Assembly: GCF_000005505.3 (NCBI RefSeq)
Contig: NC_016131.3
Coordinates: forward strand, 6,035,501-6,099,500
DNA: 64,000 nucleotides
Source: Brachypodium distachyon
Lineage: Eukaryota; Streptophyta; Magnoliopsida; Poales; Poaceae
Reading direction: 5' to 3'
Positions 12,292 through 24,299 of the stretch are shown here, piece after piece. A program made the translations under genes and the position numbers. Each line of letters starts with the position of its first letter. The first letter of the stretch is position 1. The notes beneath the pieces were generated by a model. The model was not told the DNA's origin, searched no databases, and was given only the letters and a program-made list of their open reading frames with translations.

Positions 12292-12569
12292 GGCCTTGTT
12301 TGGCAATAGTGTATTTTTTAGTCACAAGTGTATTGGTATTTGAGGGGATTGAGTGTTCACCCAATACTTTTAAAAAACCCTTCCTAAAAACATTATAGTA
12401 TGATAAGTGTTTTTAATTGATACAAAAATGAGGTGATTTGTGGGGGGAACTAGGGATAATCCCCTAAATCCCTCCCTACCAAACAACCATTTGGGGTTAT
12501 TAGTGTTTTTCAATTTGGAGAGGATAATACCCTAGAATCACTAAAAAAACACCAGTGGCAAATAAGGCC
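12292..12569. mobile_element. Tourist-type (PIF/Harbinger) MITE
   Basis: About 30-base inverted ends beginning GGCCTTGTTTGGCAATAGTG (left) and GGCCTTATTTGCCACTGGTG (inverse of the right) are flanked by TTA at 12289-12291 and 12570-12572. TTA duplication and the GGCCTTGTTTGG end are hallmarks of Tourist elements. The body has no coding capacity. Confidence 0.88.
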
Positions 12570-12572
12570 TTA

Positions 12573-13405
12573 GGAGGTAGTACTAAGTAGGAGAGCTCAT
12601 ACCTAAACGACAAATTCATTTGCCCTCCACTTATTTGGACAGCGAAACGGTTCAGTCTGAATGCGGTATGAGGTCGTGAAGCACAAAAGCATCATATGTC
12701 ATTTCATCGAACACCTAGAGCGCAATCAAGATGAACATCACCTTACCAGAAGATGGGTGGAAGCAAGCGTCACCAAGCCTGGCCGTTGGGACGATGTCCA
12801 TAAAGAGCTCCATGGACAGACACCTCGGCAAGTGGCAACGACCTCGCAAAGGATGAAATCGTACGCCACCATGGAGCTGAACGCCTCCGGTAGTTTGACC
12901 GGCCTGAACGACGCACCATCCCTGCATAAGGAGGGAGTAGCGAGGTCAGTTGAGACTTGGAAGTTGGGCGTGACAAGTGCGCGGTTGTCTTTTGTGGACC
13001 AGCGACGGGAAGGAGGTTTTGTCAAGGAGCGGGGAGACCGACGGCGCCGGCTATTTGCAGCCAGAGTAGTCAGCGAGGCTCTTTGGGCGCGGGACTCGGA
13101 TTCGGGTGATTTCTTCTGGTTTTATTTTTGGAAGTACTTTCTTCTTCTTGTGCCAACTTTTTTTGGTAAGAACAGGGGGAAGAGAAAACCAGGGCACCCA
13201 AACATGTTGATAAGATGCTTTTGTGGGTGTCAAAAAGAATGTAAAGCGCCTGAATTTATTGCACAACCCACACTGCTAACATCCCCAAGAAGGCAAGAAT
13301 GGAACTCTTTTATTGCTAACAAATCGACCACAATCATCTCACATATCTCACAGACAGCCCAATCGATATCCATCCCATGGCGATGAGATTCCCTTCTCAT
13401 CCGAC
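12573..13405. other. Spacer between GH3 copies with an unexplained 241-codon open frame
   Basis: A plus-strand open frame runs 12661-13386 into the 3' flank of GH3 copy 2. It has no recognisable domain, signal or splice structure. Minus-strand frames also stay open here, so it is probably a chance frame or a decayed transposon. The 3' UTR of GH3 copy 2 should overlap its right end. Confidence 0.4.
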
Positions 13406-16213
13406 TCATTTCTTAGCCTCCGTCGTGAGCCCAAACCCGAAGGGGAACAGGGGGTCGTATTTCTTGTCGCCGACGTTCATCGGCAGCTGGTCCACTGATT
13501 TGAACCACGTCCTCGCCAGCTTCCCGGTGAACCCGTAGTCGCCGAACAGCACGTCGGCAACGCCCTGGCCCTCTGTGCCGGGCAGCCACGCGGCCACGAA
13601 CGCGTCGATGGCGCCGATGTAGGGCTCCACTACCAGCGGCCTGCCGGAGATGAGCACCACCACGCACTTGACGCTCTTGCAGACGGTCTGGATCACCGAA
13701 GGGCCAGGCGCCGGGATTGTCAGGTTCAGGTTGTCGCCGAACGTCTCAGCGTAGGGGGGCTCGCCGACCACCACGATGGCGTAGTCGTACTTGCCGCTGT
13801 CCACGGCGCTGCTGTCGGGGTTCTCCGAGAAGACCACCTCCGTGCTGGGGTCGACGGTGGACTTGATCGCCGAAAGGATCGTCGTGCCTGCGTTTCATCA
13901 CATGATTCTGTGAGTATTTGTTCCGATGATTGCCAATGCCGTCGCTACGAAGCAAGAGATGCAATTTACCGGCAGTTTTGTCGTTGCCGGTCACTCCTTG
14001 CCATGTGATTGTCCATCCTCCACACTGGTTGCCCAAGTTGTCAGCGTGGCTTCCAGCGACGAGGATCTTACCGGCCTTCTTCGGGAGAGGCAACAACGGA
14101 GTGGAGGCAGATTTCCCATTTTTCAGCAACACCAAGGATTTCCTGACAGCTTCACGAGCTAATTCTCGGTGTTCCTACCAACAGAGATGGGAATTGATCA
14201 GTAAGGATTATAGGACTTTAATGAAGTGTGAGGGAAAGAAAATATGGTGTTCAGAACTAACTTGCTTGCCGAGTTCACCAGCGAGGCTTGGATCGGCATA
14301 AGGGTTCTCAAATAGACCCATAGTGAACTTGACCCGAAGGATCCTATAGACAGCATCATCAATTCTGCTCATGGGGATAATGTTGTTCTTAACTTGGGAT
14401 GTCAGATCATCAATGAATTCTGTGTAGGCAAAAGGAACCATGATCTGCAAAATAGCATATTTTGGAGCATGATCAGAAATGAAGACAACATCAAATTTGT
14501 ATTAGTTGTAGAAAGGATGCATCATGACCAGTATAAGGAAAGCCGTTATCATGCTATATGAGCTTTATGAGTACCCAAAGTTTCACTAGACTTTGCTTTG
14601 CTGAAAATTGAAGGAATAAATTAGGGGTATGTAATTTACAAATATTACCATGTCAATACCGGCACCAACTCCAGCCTCAATGGAATATGAATAGTTTAGT
14701 TTCGGAGGGGTAGTAATCCGATCGATGCCTTGCCAGTCTGAAATCACAAAGCCCTGTTTGCACAAAATCCCAAGAAATCATGCAATCAGTATCGCTTAAT
14801 ATACCAGAAAAAACGAAATAGGGGGAACGATCTTCATCCTTGTCAATGAGCAACTGACCCTAAATTTGAGCTTGTTCTTGAGAAAATCAGTGATCAGGAA
14901 ATGGTTGGCGTGCATTTTCTGTCCATTCCAACTAGAGTACGAGACCATAACAGTAGAGACACCTCTGATGATAGAGTTATAATAAGCAGGCATGTGGATA
15001 GTCATTAGCCCACGTTTGTCGATGATTGTATTGTTCTCATTGATCCCCATAAATGTACCACCGTCACCAACATAGTGCTTTGCGCATGCAGCAACTTTCT
15101 TACTGCAGGGTATGAGAGGCAGGCCAAAGTTACTTCCAGCTCATAACGTAACATTACCTTCCCGTTTATGTGTCAGGCTATAAGACTATAAATAGCAGAA
15201 AATGCAATTCAGCATCTATATATTTGTTTGATGTACACTACCTTCCACCAACATATGGTCTTCCCGCAAAACCTGATGGAGCTTCGCCTTGCAAACCAGA
15301 GATAAGTGTGGTCATTGACTGGACAGCCTTTGGGTCTTCACTATAGCTTTCATAGCAGCGTCCCCATCTTGGGTCTCTACAAACCTGAGCAATATCATGT
15401 AAACAACAAATGAGTTCCCGAGAACGATAAGAAGGCTATTCACACTGAAGCGTCAACCATGCAAGAGGTATCATCTATTACCGCAATACATGGAGCAAAC
15501 ACATAAGGAATTCCTGTAGCTCTAACTTCAAGAGCAGTTGCTTCTCCTATCCTCTGTACCAGCATAGGGTCCCTAGAAGACGGCAACAGATGCAACACAG
15601 TTACACAGGTAGTTGTTTTGGGCGAAATAGTCACAGCTTGGGGAGACAAAGTAACATAAGCATCAGTATTACAGGATAGAAGAAAAGTAAAATAAATAAA
15701 TTACCAGGTAGCTCCCAGCCCAACATTATGTGGGAAGATAGTAGCTTTGTAGACATTATTGTGACCATGCACAGCATCAATACCATAGATCATTGGAATA
15801 CCTAGGCGGGTAGAAAGAGCGCCTTTTTGCATTTCATTCACCATTTTAACCCAATCCTCAGCAGACGCTTGAGGAGAAGGCACACTGCCTCCACCACTCA
15901 GTACACTACCTGCATCGCGGCAGACCAGTGTCAAACCCAAACTCTGCAGTCACTTCAGCATTTGAACTTGCTTAGCATGAGTGAAATATGATTTACCTAT
16001 GAAGTATTTGGATATAGCATCAGCAGTGGCATTTTCCCTCTCAATTTGCGTCATCTGGCCTATCTTTTCAGCGAGAGTCATCTTACTGAGCAGATCCTTG
16101 ATGCGAACAGCCAGAGGCTGCTTTGGATCCTTGTACTTGGGAGTGTCCGCTCCTCCCAACACCGCCAAGCAGAACATGAGGAGAACAAAGGTGGTCTTCT
16201 GCAAAGTCCCCAT
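13406..16213 (-). CDS. GH3 beta-D-glucan exohydrolase, tandem copy 2
   Basis: A secreted family 3 glucosidase, closely similar to copy 1 and barley ExoI. Nine coding exons: 15997-16213, 15705-15909, 15482-15572, 15242-15384, 14859-15102, 14649-14753, 14262-14444, 13970-14174, 13406-13887. Each exon has the same length and phase as in copy 1, giving 1875 bases and 624 residues. A signal peptide is present. The nucleophile Asp (GFVISDWQG), the acid/base Glu ([10 protein letters not shown]), the Glu of GINENNT and both clamp Trps are all kept, so the active site looks intact. One oddity is GLGATWDP, where copies 1 and 3 read GLGATRDP; the Trp codon TGG spans the exon 2/exon 3 junction. This is the most likely functional ExoI orthologue of the pair. 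Confidence 0.94.
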
Positions 16214-16257
16214 ATTGGCACCTCTGTAGTATCAATCACCGCTGACTATATATAGAC

Positions 16258-16636
16258 CTGCATAAAAAGGATGCTAAAACCACGTTAGTACACATTCGAT
16301 GAAGCTTATCCGACAAGCAAAACTCAATTGTGCGTGGGCTTATTGTAGTGAAATAATCAAGTTTGAGTACACACGTAAAGTCTAAACATTAGGGTAGTCA
16401 AGCTCTTTTGTTGACTGTAGCCATCATAAAGAAGTAAGATACAAGGCAACATATCTCATAACCAGGGAAGTTTTTTCTCACTTTCATTCAATATGAATCC
16501 CCAAACTCACCAGAATCAGTCAGCGGGAGAATAAAACAGGAAACGGAGCAACATCAGAACATAACAGTCACAACTTTTGAAAATTCCACAGGAGAACAAC
16601 GTAGCTAAAAGCTCAGAGACTACACGGTAATAATAC
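16258..16636 (-). other. 5' UTR intron of GH3 copy 2
   Basis: Donor TTGAG|GTATTA at 16636 and acceptor TTTATGCAG ending at 16258 split the leader. The spliced leader resumes with GTCTATATA, nearly the same as in copy 1, so the arrangement predates the duplication. Confidence 0.6.
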
Positions 16637-16780
16637 CTCAAAAGCTGGAACTAGCAATCCGCATGCGCACGGACGCAGATGAAACAGAGAGGTTGTTTCC
16701 CCTCAAGCTCTTTAACAGTTGCTACCCTGAGAATGGAGCAGAAGGGTGGCTGGGGTGAGCACAGGAAAGGAAACCCCGAT

Positions 16781-16793
16781 TCCTCTTATAGAC
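16781..16793 (-). promoter_or_regulatory. TATA box of GH3 copy 2
   Basis: The minus strand reads GTCTATAAGAGG about 150 bases before the leader splice donor at 16636, matching the layout upstream of copy 1. Confidence 0.55.
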
Positions 16794-16989
16794 CGGTGAC
16801 TCGGTGAGTACTCTGGAAGTGGCGCTGCGCCGACACGAGAATCGCAAGGCAACAAAAAGAATGCGAAAGAAATCAGCATGGCTTTAATTAGCACGACTGC
16901 AGGAGTGGACCTCACGCGCTTGGCTAGCTGCGACGACGACGACGGCTAATACGATTACTAAGATTAAATAAATAAATAAAAAGGAACGG

Positions 16990-19506
16990 AAATAGGAACA
17001 AGGAATGGAAATGGGAGCCAAGGAACGGTCTCCGCCTCCACATCTGTCACCACGGCCACGAGAGAGAGATTGAGGGCATCTAAATCAGATGAGACGTCGC
17101 TGTGGAAGAGATCATTTAAGCTAACTAAATTGTTTATTCCCGTTAATGCTGTCTGAGTGACCACTCTGGCCGGGCACACATCAACGCACGGGCGCAGTCC
17201 ATGCTCCGCACGCAGCCACGTTTCGGGGTACCCTACCCGAGCGAGAGGCCCATCCCACCGGCCTTTTTCTCCGGCCCGCGGCAGCGACGAAATTCCAGCT
17301 CTCCGGCCGAAAGACGACACGGCACCTAATTACAAAAAAAATAATTCTCATCCGACGGCGCCTGTGACACGCCAACTCTTGCTGTGCTCCGCCGGGTTCA
17401 AGGGCCAGAGGGCCAAGGAATGGGAAGGCTTAACCACCGGAGTTCAAACTTCAAACTGCCGGATTTAAACTAGGGGAAGAAAGGCCACACGAGCGTCAGT
17501 GCCAAGTTAACTAGCCAGAGTACTGAACTACCGGCACAAACAATACAGTAATAGAAGAAAGAATCTCAACCCGAAAAAATTGCAGGAAAAAAATATACGA
17601 CGAGTTGGTCTCGTGGGCGGCGAAGCGAAGGCCGGCCGCCGGTCAACCGATTTCCGATCCGGGAGACGCGGATCGACTGGCCTGGGGAGACCTCGCGCTA
17701 GCCGCCGTAAGTAAACCATACTAATAAGCATATACGCATTCAAATCAGAGGTTATGGGTGAGCGGGTCGCTCTCCATGCACACTGCTCCATAAGCGCCCG
17801 AGGCCCCCAAGCCATGGACGGCATGAGGCGACCGGCCATAGAAACAGTAGAACGGACGGGAACAACCGCCACCATGCATCTACTACTACTAAACTAGACC
17901 AAATCTCCACACGAGACAAGGACACGGTCGCTCGCAAATCCACATCGACCCACCACCTAGCTAGCCCAGATTCCTTCCGGAGAGCCGTTCGTGCGCCGAA
18001 AAAACAAAAACAAAAAGGTCGACGCACGGTGGCGGCAAACCTGGCGAGCAGAGAGAGCGCGCTCCAGGCAGCCCCAGGTGGTGCGACTGTGCGAGCGCGA
18101 TGGCCTCGAAGACGAAGAAGAAAGCGATAAACAAAGCAAGTAAACGAAGCGAGACGGAGGAGGGAGAGGCTTTACGTCGCGGCTTACCAACGGCGACGGG
18201 AGAAGGCCGGGCGGAGTTCCGGGGAGAGAAGCGGCGCTCAGCAGCACACCAGCGGAGCGGAGAGGACTAGCAGCAGATGCTGCAGAAATTCTTAGAGCTG
18301 GCAGACGACAGCAGCACAGAGCACACAGGCTTTATTGCTGCCTGCGAACGCTTTTCTACCCAGATTATATTTTTTTTCCCGCTAACCTTTTTTCCCAGAT
18401 TTTCTTTTCATTTATTATCCCGGGAATCCAACGCCAACCGAGGCATTTTTGACCGTCCGGATGTCAGGCGGCGGGGACCACGTCCAGCTGCTACGTTGTT
18501 CACATGCTCGTCCTCCGGCCGGAAGTAAAACTCGTTGTTCCACTGGACCCGCTGCCCCGTAGCTAAGGCGTGACTCGTTGGCCCACGAGTCAGCTGGTCA
18601 TTCAATGAGTACTGACGTACTAGACGTCCCCCGTCTTTTGCCTTCTTCTCGTTGCTGGTAATTCAATGAGCTCTCGGCTCGCGGGCCGTGTGACATCTCC
18701 CCTTGCGTTTTCCTTTCAGAACGTCCCGTTTTCCCCAAGTTGTACTGCCCCAGAAGGAAGCAAGGGGTATTTGGATCAGTACAACTTGCCATCCCGTTCA
18801 AATTAGCGGCCCGTTCTGCTTGGCTCCAACGGGCGTGCGCATTAATGAGCTTGACCACGTCCACTCCCCCCAAATAGAGATGTTGCCACGCCGCATTTTT
18901 TTTCTTTTGGACAGTGGTCGCGGTTCGAAACTTAAGACCCGTCATCCATGCGAGCCGCGTGTGAATTTGTGGCCTTTGTATTTCCATTCCTCATCTCCAT
19001 AAAAGTCTCCTATGATCCATCCATCCAATCAATCAAACCCTTATCTCTCCAGCGATGCATCCACAAAGACCGTGCCCCAAGTCCCAATCAAACGTAACAA
19101 TGTCAATGGTCGCGCTGATCGAAATGGCTCGGCCAACGGGTAGATCCGCAACTTTGTGACCCTTTGTCAACCAAATGAACTGAAAATTTAAAACCAAGTG
19201 AATGCAAAAGTGTTCGAAGAGCATGACAAGAGTCTGTTTTGATGTAATTTTTGGTTATCCGGCCTGTGTTGCCGTGCTGGGACTTCTGGTAGCAGCTTGC
19301 TGTTACCGTTGAATTTGGTTTTATAACCAGAGCTTAACTGTCACAAATGGGGTTTCCTCTCGTTTTTGAGAGGGAACCGAGCAATAAAATGACTTTCATC
19401 TAATTTTTTTTTTAAATAACAGAACTTTTTAAAAAACTAGTTCATTTGTTTGAACTAAGCAGGGTCACCATGTTGCACCCTTACGCACGGGCCTTGGCGC
19501 TGAATA
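16990..19506. other. GC-rich intergenic region, possible untranslated leader near 18.25 kb
   Basis: The interval 17.2-18.3 kb is GC-rich. On the minus strand a pyrimidine-rich stretch (about 18270-18185) ends in a donor-like GCCGTTG|GTAAGCC and follows an ATAAAGC box near 18330. It looks like a promoter plus leader exon, perhaps an alternative upstream start for GH3 copy 2 or an unseen transcript. No protein-coding chain was found. Confidence 0.35.
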
Positions 19507-19605
19507 CTCGCTCCGTCTCATATTAGGTGTCAAAATACTACATGTATCTAAACGTTTTGTAAGCATAAATACATTCATATTTGGACAAACATGAGACGGA
19601 GAAAG
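19507..19605. mobile_element. Stowaway MITE
   Basis: Left end CTCGCTCCGTCTCATATTAG and right inverse ATGAGACGGAGAAAG, flanked by TA at 19505-19506 and 19606-19607. The body shares the ATACTACATGTATCTAAACG-type core. Confidence 0.75.
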
Positions 19606-21841
19606 TAGCAGCAGATATACTCTACAGTATGGTCGTAGATCGCGCGTGCACGCGACTTGGAACTGAGCAATGCATCACATCACGTGCCGGTTGGCGTCGC
19701 GCGCCTTATCCCGACTCTCCGAGTGATGTCTGAACCCGAAGATCCAGATCGCGTCGACGCGCCGCCCGAACCGAAGATCTAGATCGCGGTTCAGACCACG
19801 AAACAATAGACAATTCGTGTGGCCAACGAGATGCTTAATTTAGGCATCCAAGAATCATCATTACTACATGTACTTGCGCTACTACTAATTAACTCTTCGG
19901 TTGCTGAAATTAAAAGATGAGCACCGCAGACTGCGCAACGTGCGAAGAAGGGAGGACCGAGGACGTATATAGAAGAAACTGAAACGGACGAGGAACGAAT
20001 GAAAACAAGAATGACGGAGTACGTTACCACTGGCACACTTTTACCACGGATCAATGGCCAGTGCATATATACAGTAAGTACTTTTTAAAACAAAACAAGG
20101 AAAAAAAAGGCCAATGCGTACACAATGTCAGTAAAGATGGTGAGTTAGGTAACAGCTGCACATGGAGCGCAGGGCCAGTCCAGCCAGGCGATCGATCTGA
20201 GGGGGAATGCACCGGAGCAACAGGACGCGCCACAGTAGTCAGTACACGGCAGCGAGCAGCAGTAATCAATGGCCAGGAAGGCCTCCCCGTGGTACTTCTG
20301 CCGCAACTTGGCCACTAGCAGTGGGATTAATCAAGGCAGGGAGGAGTTGGTTTACAGTTGTATGCAGGACATAATCAAGGAAGGTTTTATCGGCCTGAAT
20401 AAATCAGTACTAATACAATGTCTGAGCAAGTCCTTGATACGTGGAAGCATCTTTTGAGACGTGGGATCTGCTCCCGGAGAACCGCCCTGGAATCTGGATG
20501 GGGGGCCTCCATCGATTCGATGTGCTCTGCCCGGACGGTGCAATCTGCAGTGGAAGCATTGCCGATGCACGCAGAAGCAGCCGTGTTTTCCTTTTGGAAG
20601 CACGTCGACGCAGCCGTGTGTGCTACGCCTGATGCTGTCCCATTAGGCACCGGACAGATAGATGGCGTGCGGGTGCCATTTAATCAGTGGCCGAATTAAC
20701 CGGCCGAGCGGGTCATCCACTCCCTCCCACTTGGCCGCTAGTACCGGTGTTATATTACTGAGACCGGATCCTGACGCAAATAAGATGCTCCCACCCGGAG
20801 GCCGGAGTACAATACGAACAAGGGACACGGGCCATGCAAAGACGGGGCATGATAGATAGTACAGGGCCAGAGCCCAGAGGGGTAGTTTATACAGGTACTG
20901 CGTGCTCGTGATTGATTTTTGTGTGCAACTGGGGGGCGACAGATCGGTGGATCAGGGATAGAAGAAAGGAGGACAGACAACACTTGAGAGAAAACTTCAG
21001 ACTCTTGTGACTTTTTGTCGTGCACTCATGTGCTAGCAGGCGGCCCAGGAACGGGGGTAAATTACGCGAAAGAAGTTTTAGGTTCGGTGGCGTTTATGCT
21101 ATGTGGGGGCAAGGCCTAGGATGAGTCCAGGAGAACATTCCAGGCTGCAAAGGCCTAAAAGCACGCGACGGGTGGCTAGTGGGCCTGGCCAGACAAAGCA
21201 GAGCGAGCGCATGCGTCAAATCCAAAAATCGCGGCCTTGCTCGAGAGTAATGATGGAGTGGAATGGACCAAATCACGCGTACGTTCGCTGCCAGCCCGGC
21301 GCCGTAGCCCCACTCAAGCACTCGCGCCCTGGATACGGACGATGCCACCGGGCGGCATCTGTGGAGGCCCAGTGACCCCACGCAGAGGATCGTCTCAGAC
21401 GAAGGGATCGGCGCTGCCCGGCAGAGATTAGACACAAAAGCACTGAATCATCTACAATCAGTTGTCACGACAGATGTGTTGGTGGCCCGCACAGAATGCA
21501 TGTATGATGTCGCATAATTCTCATGATGGGCACAGAACTTTGCTTCTTTAGGTGTACACGATGCAAAAAGATTGTTAGGTCGGCGCCAGGAAGAGGAAGA
21601 ACGTACATGCTACTGTTGCTAATGTGATCCAACAGTTGCTCAACGAATATTGGCAAAAGTAACTCGAAACAGACAAGATTTTAACAACATCCGTTTCTAT
21701 TTCAACTTTTCAAGTTCATCAAACATCCGTAATTAACTGCGGCTACACCGATCGATCAAAACCCTCCTTATTTTTTCCAATTCCCACTCACAAATAACAC
21801 ATGAAACCGAAACCGAACTCCAACATTAATCCCAAACGAAA
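19606..21841. other. Intergenic stretch downstream of GH3 copy 3
   Basis: Several overlapping short frames at 20.35-21.4 kb on both strands show no family features. Nothing further supported; the left side of 21842 will hold the 3' UTR of GH3 copy 3. Confidence 0.5.
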
Positions 21842-24202
21842 TTACGATTTCCCGGACGCCTTGGTGGTGAGGCCGTACCCGAACGGGAAGAGCGGGTCGT
21901 AGTGCTTGTCGCCGTAGTTCATGGGCAGCTGGCCCACGGACTTGAACCACGTCCGTGGCAGCTTCCCCGTGAAGCCGTAGTCCCCGAAGAGCACGTCGGC
22001 GACGCCGTGGCCCTCGGTGCCGGGCAGCCAGGCGGCGACGAAGGCGTGCATGGCGTCGATGTAGGGCTCCACCACGAGCGGCCGACCCGACACGAGCACC
22101 ACCACGCACTTGACGAGCGAGCACGCCTCCTTGATCACCTCTGGCCCCGGGGACGGGATGGTCAGGTTCTGGTTGTCCCCGGCCGTCTCGGCGTAGGGCG
22201 GCTCCCCGACCACCACCACCGCGTAGTCGTAGTCCCCATCGCTCTTGGCTATGGACCCCTTGTCCGGGTGCTCCGAGTAGTCGATCACCGTGCTGTTGTC
22301 CACCGCCGACTTGATCGCCTCCAGGATCGTCGTCCCTGCACATACATTCATCGTCGACATCAATATGAAAATATCAAATCAGCACACGGAGAAATTAATT
22401 GGTTAATGAGATTTTGTGGGTACCTTGGCCGGTGATGTTGTTGCCGGACTGGCCCTGCCAGGACTTGGTCCAGCCGCCGCACTGGAGGCCGAGGTCGTGG
22501 GCGTGGTTGCCGGCGACGAGGATCTTCTTGGCCTTCTTGGACAGGGGAAGGAACGGCTCCTCCCCTTTCTTGCCGTTCTTGAGCAGGACAAGGGACTTCC
22601 GGACGGCCTCCCGGGCGAGCTGACGGTGCTCCTTGCTGCCGAGATGGCTGGTGAGGCGCGGGTCCGGGAAGGGGTCCTCGAAGAGGCCCATGGTGAACTT
22701 GACCCTGAGGATCCGGCTGACGGCGTCGTTGATCCGGTCCATCTTGATGCTGCCGCGCTTGACCTGCGCCGTGACGTCGGCCACGAACTCCGGGTAGTCG
22801 TAGGGGATCATGACCATGTCGATCCCGGCGTGCAGCGTCTCCTGGATGGAGTGGTAGTAGTGCTGGTGCGGCGGGTTCGTGATCTTGTCCACCGCCTGCC
22901 AGTCCGTGATCACGAAGCCCTGCATATATATGCACATGCGTACAAAGTTCAGATGAGGTACGTCAAGGTGCTCGACGGAATGACGATGCAGAAAATGAAA
23001 GGCGGCTGACCCTGAAGTGCATCTTCTCCTTGAGGATCTCGGTGATGAGGAACTTGTTCTCGTGCATCTTCTTGCCGTTCCAGCTGGAGTAGGAGATCAT
23101 GACGGAGGAGATGCCCTTGATGACGGCGTCGTCGTAGGGGGGCATGTGGATCCGCATGAGGTCGTGGAAGCTGAGCACCGTGTTGTTCTCGTTGATCCCG
23201 TGCTTGGTCCCGCCGTCGCCCACGAAGTGCTTGGCGCACCCGGCCACGTTCTTGGACCCGGCCACGTAGGGGATCCCCTTGGGGTGCCGCGAGCTGACGT
23301 CGCCCTGCAGCCCCGGCACCACGGACGCCGTCATCAGCTGCACCAGCCTCGTGTCCTCGCTGAAGCTCTCGTAGCACCGGCCCCACCTCGGGTCACGGCA
23401 CACCTGCAAGACGACGTTGTCTCGTTCACAAAATGTGTGTAGATCACGTCGAGCATTTTGAATTTTGATGTATGATGGATGTGTTTTTAACTTTTTATAC
23501 GTACCGCGACGCATGGGGCGAAGGTGTAGGGGATGCCGGTGGCACGGGCCTCGAGGGCGGTGGCGCGGCCGATCCGCTTGACGAGGTTGGGGTCCCTGGT
23601 GGCGCCGAGGCCGATGTTGTGGGGGAAGATGGTGGCGTTGTAGGCGTTGTTGTGGCCGTGGACGGCGTCGATGCCGTAGATGATGGGGATGCCGAGACGT
23701 GTCTTGAGCGCCGCCTTCTGCATCTTGGTGATCATCTGCTGCCACGTCGCCGCCGACGCCTTCTCCGACGGCGGGCTGCCTCCGCCGCTCAGCACACTCC
23801 CTGCACGCACGCACAACGATCAATAGATCACATCCATGCATGCACACATGTCAAACAGAAACGACGTGCGGCAGTGATGGACTGAGAAAAATGCAATGAG
23901 ATACGAGAGGGGGCAAAAGGTGACGAACCGACGAAGTACTTCTGGATGACGGAGGAGGAGGCGTTGGCGCGCTCGATCTGCGACATCTGGCCGATCTTCT
24001 CCTCCAGCGTCATCCGGCCCACGAGATCCGACACGCGCTCCTGGATCTGCTGCTTCGGGTCCTTGTACTTGACGTACGACTGATCCGCCCGGGCAACCAA
24101 AGACGTGCTGCTGCCTGTAACCACGATGGCGAGGAGGAGGATGCACGGGAACGCCGGCGAGCGACGGCCCATCGTCGTCCTCGTCGTCGGTGAAACCTTC
24201 AT
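21842..24202 (-). CDS. GH3 beta-D-glucan exohydrolase-like, diverged copy 3
   Basis: A third family 3 glucosidase on the same strand. Five coding exons: 23929-24202, 23505-23800, 23011-23403, 22424-22919, 21842-22335, totalling 1953 bases and 650 residues. The ATG at 24202 follows a short leader. A signal peptide with a long hydrophobic run ends near ARADQ. The nucleophile Asp (GFVITDWQA), acid/base Glu ([10 protein letters not shown]), GINENNT Glu and CGGW are present. Coding sequence is far more GC-rich than in copies 1 and 2. The introns after copy-1 exons 2, 4, 6 and 7 are absent with clean joins, while introns 1, 3, 5 and 8 keep position and phase. It is an older paralogue, probably with different substrate preference or expression. 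Confidence 0.93.
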
Positions 24203-24280
24203 TGCCAAAGCAAATGGTGGTAAGAAGGACTCGATCGAGTGTGGGAGTTGGGTGAAGAGCCACGGACGAGAGGCAGTGGG

Positions 24281-24290
24281 TATTTATAGT
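24281..24290 (-). promoter_or_regulatory. TATA box of GH3 copy 3
   Basis: The minus strand reads CACTATAAATACCC about 80 bases before the ATG at 24202, with no intron in the short leader, unlike copies 1 and 2. Confidence 0.75.
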
Positions 24291-24299
24291 GACAGGGAT

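Noticed and set aside
12661..13386. 241-codon plus-strand open frame
   Set aside because: No domain, repeat or splice pattern; frames on the opposite strand are also open and it overlaps the 3' flank of GH3 copy 2. Kept only as a note.
22416..23009. Long plus-strand frames over GH3 copy 3
   Set aside because: Antisense shadow of very GC-rich exons with no family features.
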